A DNA stretch of 64,000 nucleotides, from assembly GCF_026213295.1 (NCBI RefSeq), contig NC_079428.1, forward strand, positions 10,213,316 to 10,277,315. Direction: 5' to 3'. A program made the translations under genes and the position numbers. Below the pieces are notes generated by a model that was not told the origin of the DNA, did no database searches, and worked only from the letters and a program-made list of their open reading frames with translations. The first letter of the stretch is position 1. Each line of letters opens with the position of its first letter. This document shows positions 63,450 through 64,000 of the stretch, one piece after another. Origin of the DNA: Gadus chalcogrammus (lineage: Eukaryota > Chordata > Actinopteri > Gadiformes > Gadidae).

Positions 63450-64000
63450 TTTAGTTTTAGTTTGATTTTTGTGTCTTCCGTCCACTTCCCCTGAGATGGA
63501 ATGACCCAATAGCAACGACAGCCAGAATACAGGCCATATAATCAACGTAAATGGTAATCTGCGTGAATGGACCATTCCAAAAAATGATATGGGTTACGTT
63601 TGTGGTGTTCAGATAGGATGCACCAAATTGGTCATCACTCGTTGAGGGGAAATCACCTGGCCTGGGTAGCCCCGCCCTTTCTTCCTGCGAATTGAGTTTG
63701 CCCTGCACAATGGTCTGGAGAAGAGCAATACATTTCTTTCTGCTTCCGATACGTTTTTGCGAAAACCAATCACCAAGCTGGCTTTTCCCCTTGGCGTGCA
63801 ATTGGCTGGTTTAACACAAAGACAACAGGGAAGCGACGGCAAGCAGCCAATCGCGTACAGAGTCAGTTGAACTAGGCCTGTTAATCACGCCTCTTGTGCT
63901 GAAGAAAATGACAGCAGCTTCCCCAGACCAACGTGCAATCTACGATTGGCTTGGTCTGGTAATAGCCAGGCTAGAAATCACCTTCATCGAAAAGAGAGAC
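63450..64000. repeat. Possible interspersed repeat at window edge
   Basis: The segment ends with GATTGGCTTGGTCTGGTAATAGCCAGGCTAG, which looks like the end of a short non-autonomous element I associate with fish genomes. The 114-codon minus-strand open frame inside it shows no domain. Weakly supported. Confidence 0.25.

Noticed and set aside
63390..63842. Minus-strand ORFs of 61-114 codons
   Set aside because: Overlapping frames in a probable interspersed repeat; no domain, no splice support.

Overview
This window looks like teleost fish nuclear DNA. It holds split vertebrate genes with GT-AG introns, all read on the minus strand, set in very microsatellite-rich sequence with long (CA/GT)n, (GA/CT)n, poly-G/poly-C and GGGA-type tracts every 1-3 kb. 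Such density is typical of some fish; gadids (cod relatives) are a guess from general knowledge only. There is no bacterial, viral or CRISPR content.

From low to high coordinate: (1) 0.2-4.9 kb is a large inverted structure. Six plus-strand copies of a tRNA-like repeat lie on the left, about 1 kb of A/T homopolymer sequence in the centre, and eight minus-strand copies on the right. (2) 6.4-11.9 kb is a complete seven-exon gene for a TMEM185-family multi-pass membrane protein (353 aa). (3) 14.5-16.1 kb holds the three coding exons of ankrd46 (228 aa: ankyrin repeats plus a C-terminal membrane helix). (4) 18-36.4 kb holds 26 exons of a type IV collagen alpha chain, most like alpha-6 (col4a6): the whole NC1 domain and much of the Gly-X-Y region. 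(5) 36,401-36,500 is a run of exactly 100 N, cutting an exon of the collagen gene. (6) An isolated exon at 43.21-43.29 kb encodes the cysteine-rich 7S segment of the same collagen. The early collagenous exons that should lie between it and 36.4 kb were not found and are probably inside the gap. (7) 44-64 kb shows no recognisable coding exon: microsatellites, small tandem repeats, a probable tRNA-derived SINE near 62 kb, a perfect GC-rich hairpin at 63.05 kb and a possible interspersed repeat at the right edge. The signal-peptide exon of the collagen gene was not found; it may lie within this stretch or beyond the window.

The three genes do not form a pathway. TMEM185 and ANKRD46 are poorly characterised membrane proteins, and the collagen chain is a basement membrane component. 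Exon boundaries come from reading splice sites, reading-frame phase and remembered family sequences. Splice phases agree across every junction of the two small genes and across all collagen junctions from 36.4 kb down to the stop codon. The most unusual theme is that many microsatellites sit directly at 3' splice sites, where the repeat itself supplies the pyrimidine or TG tract.
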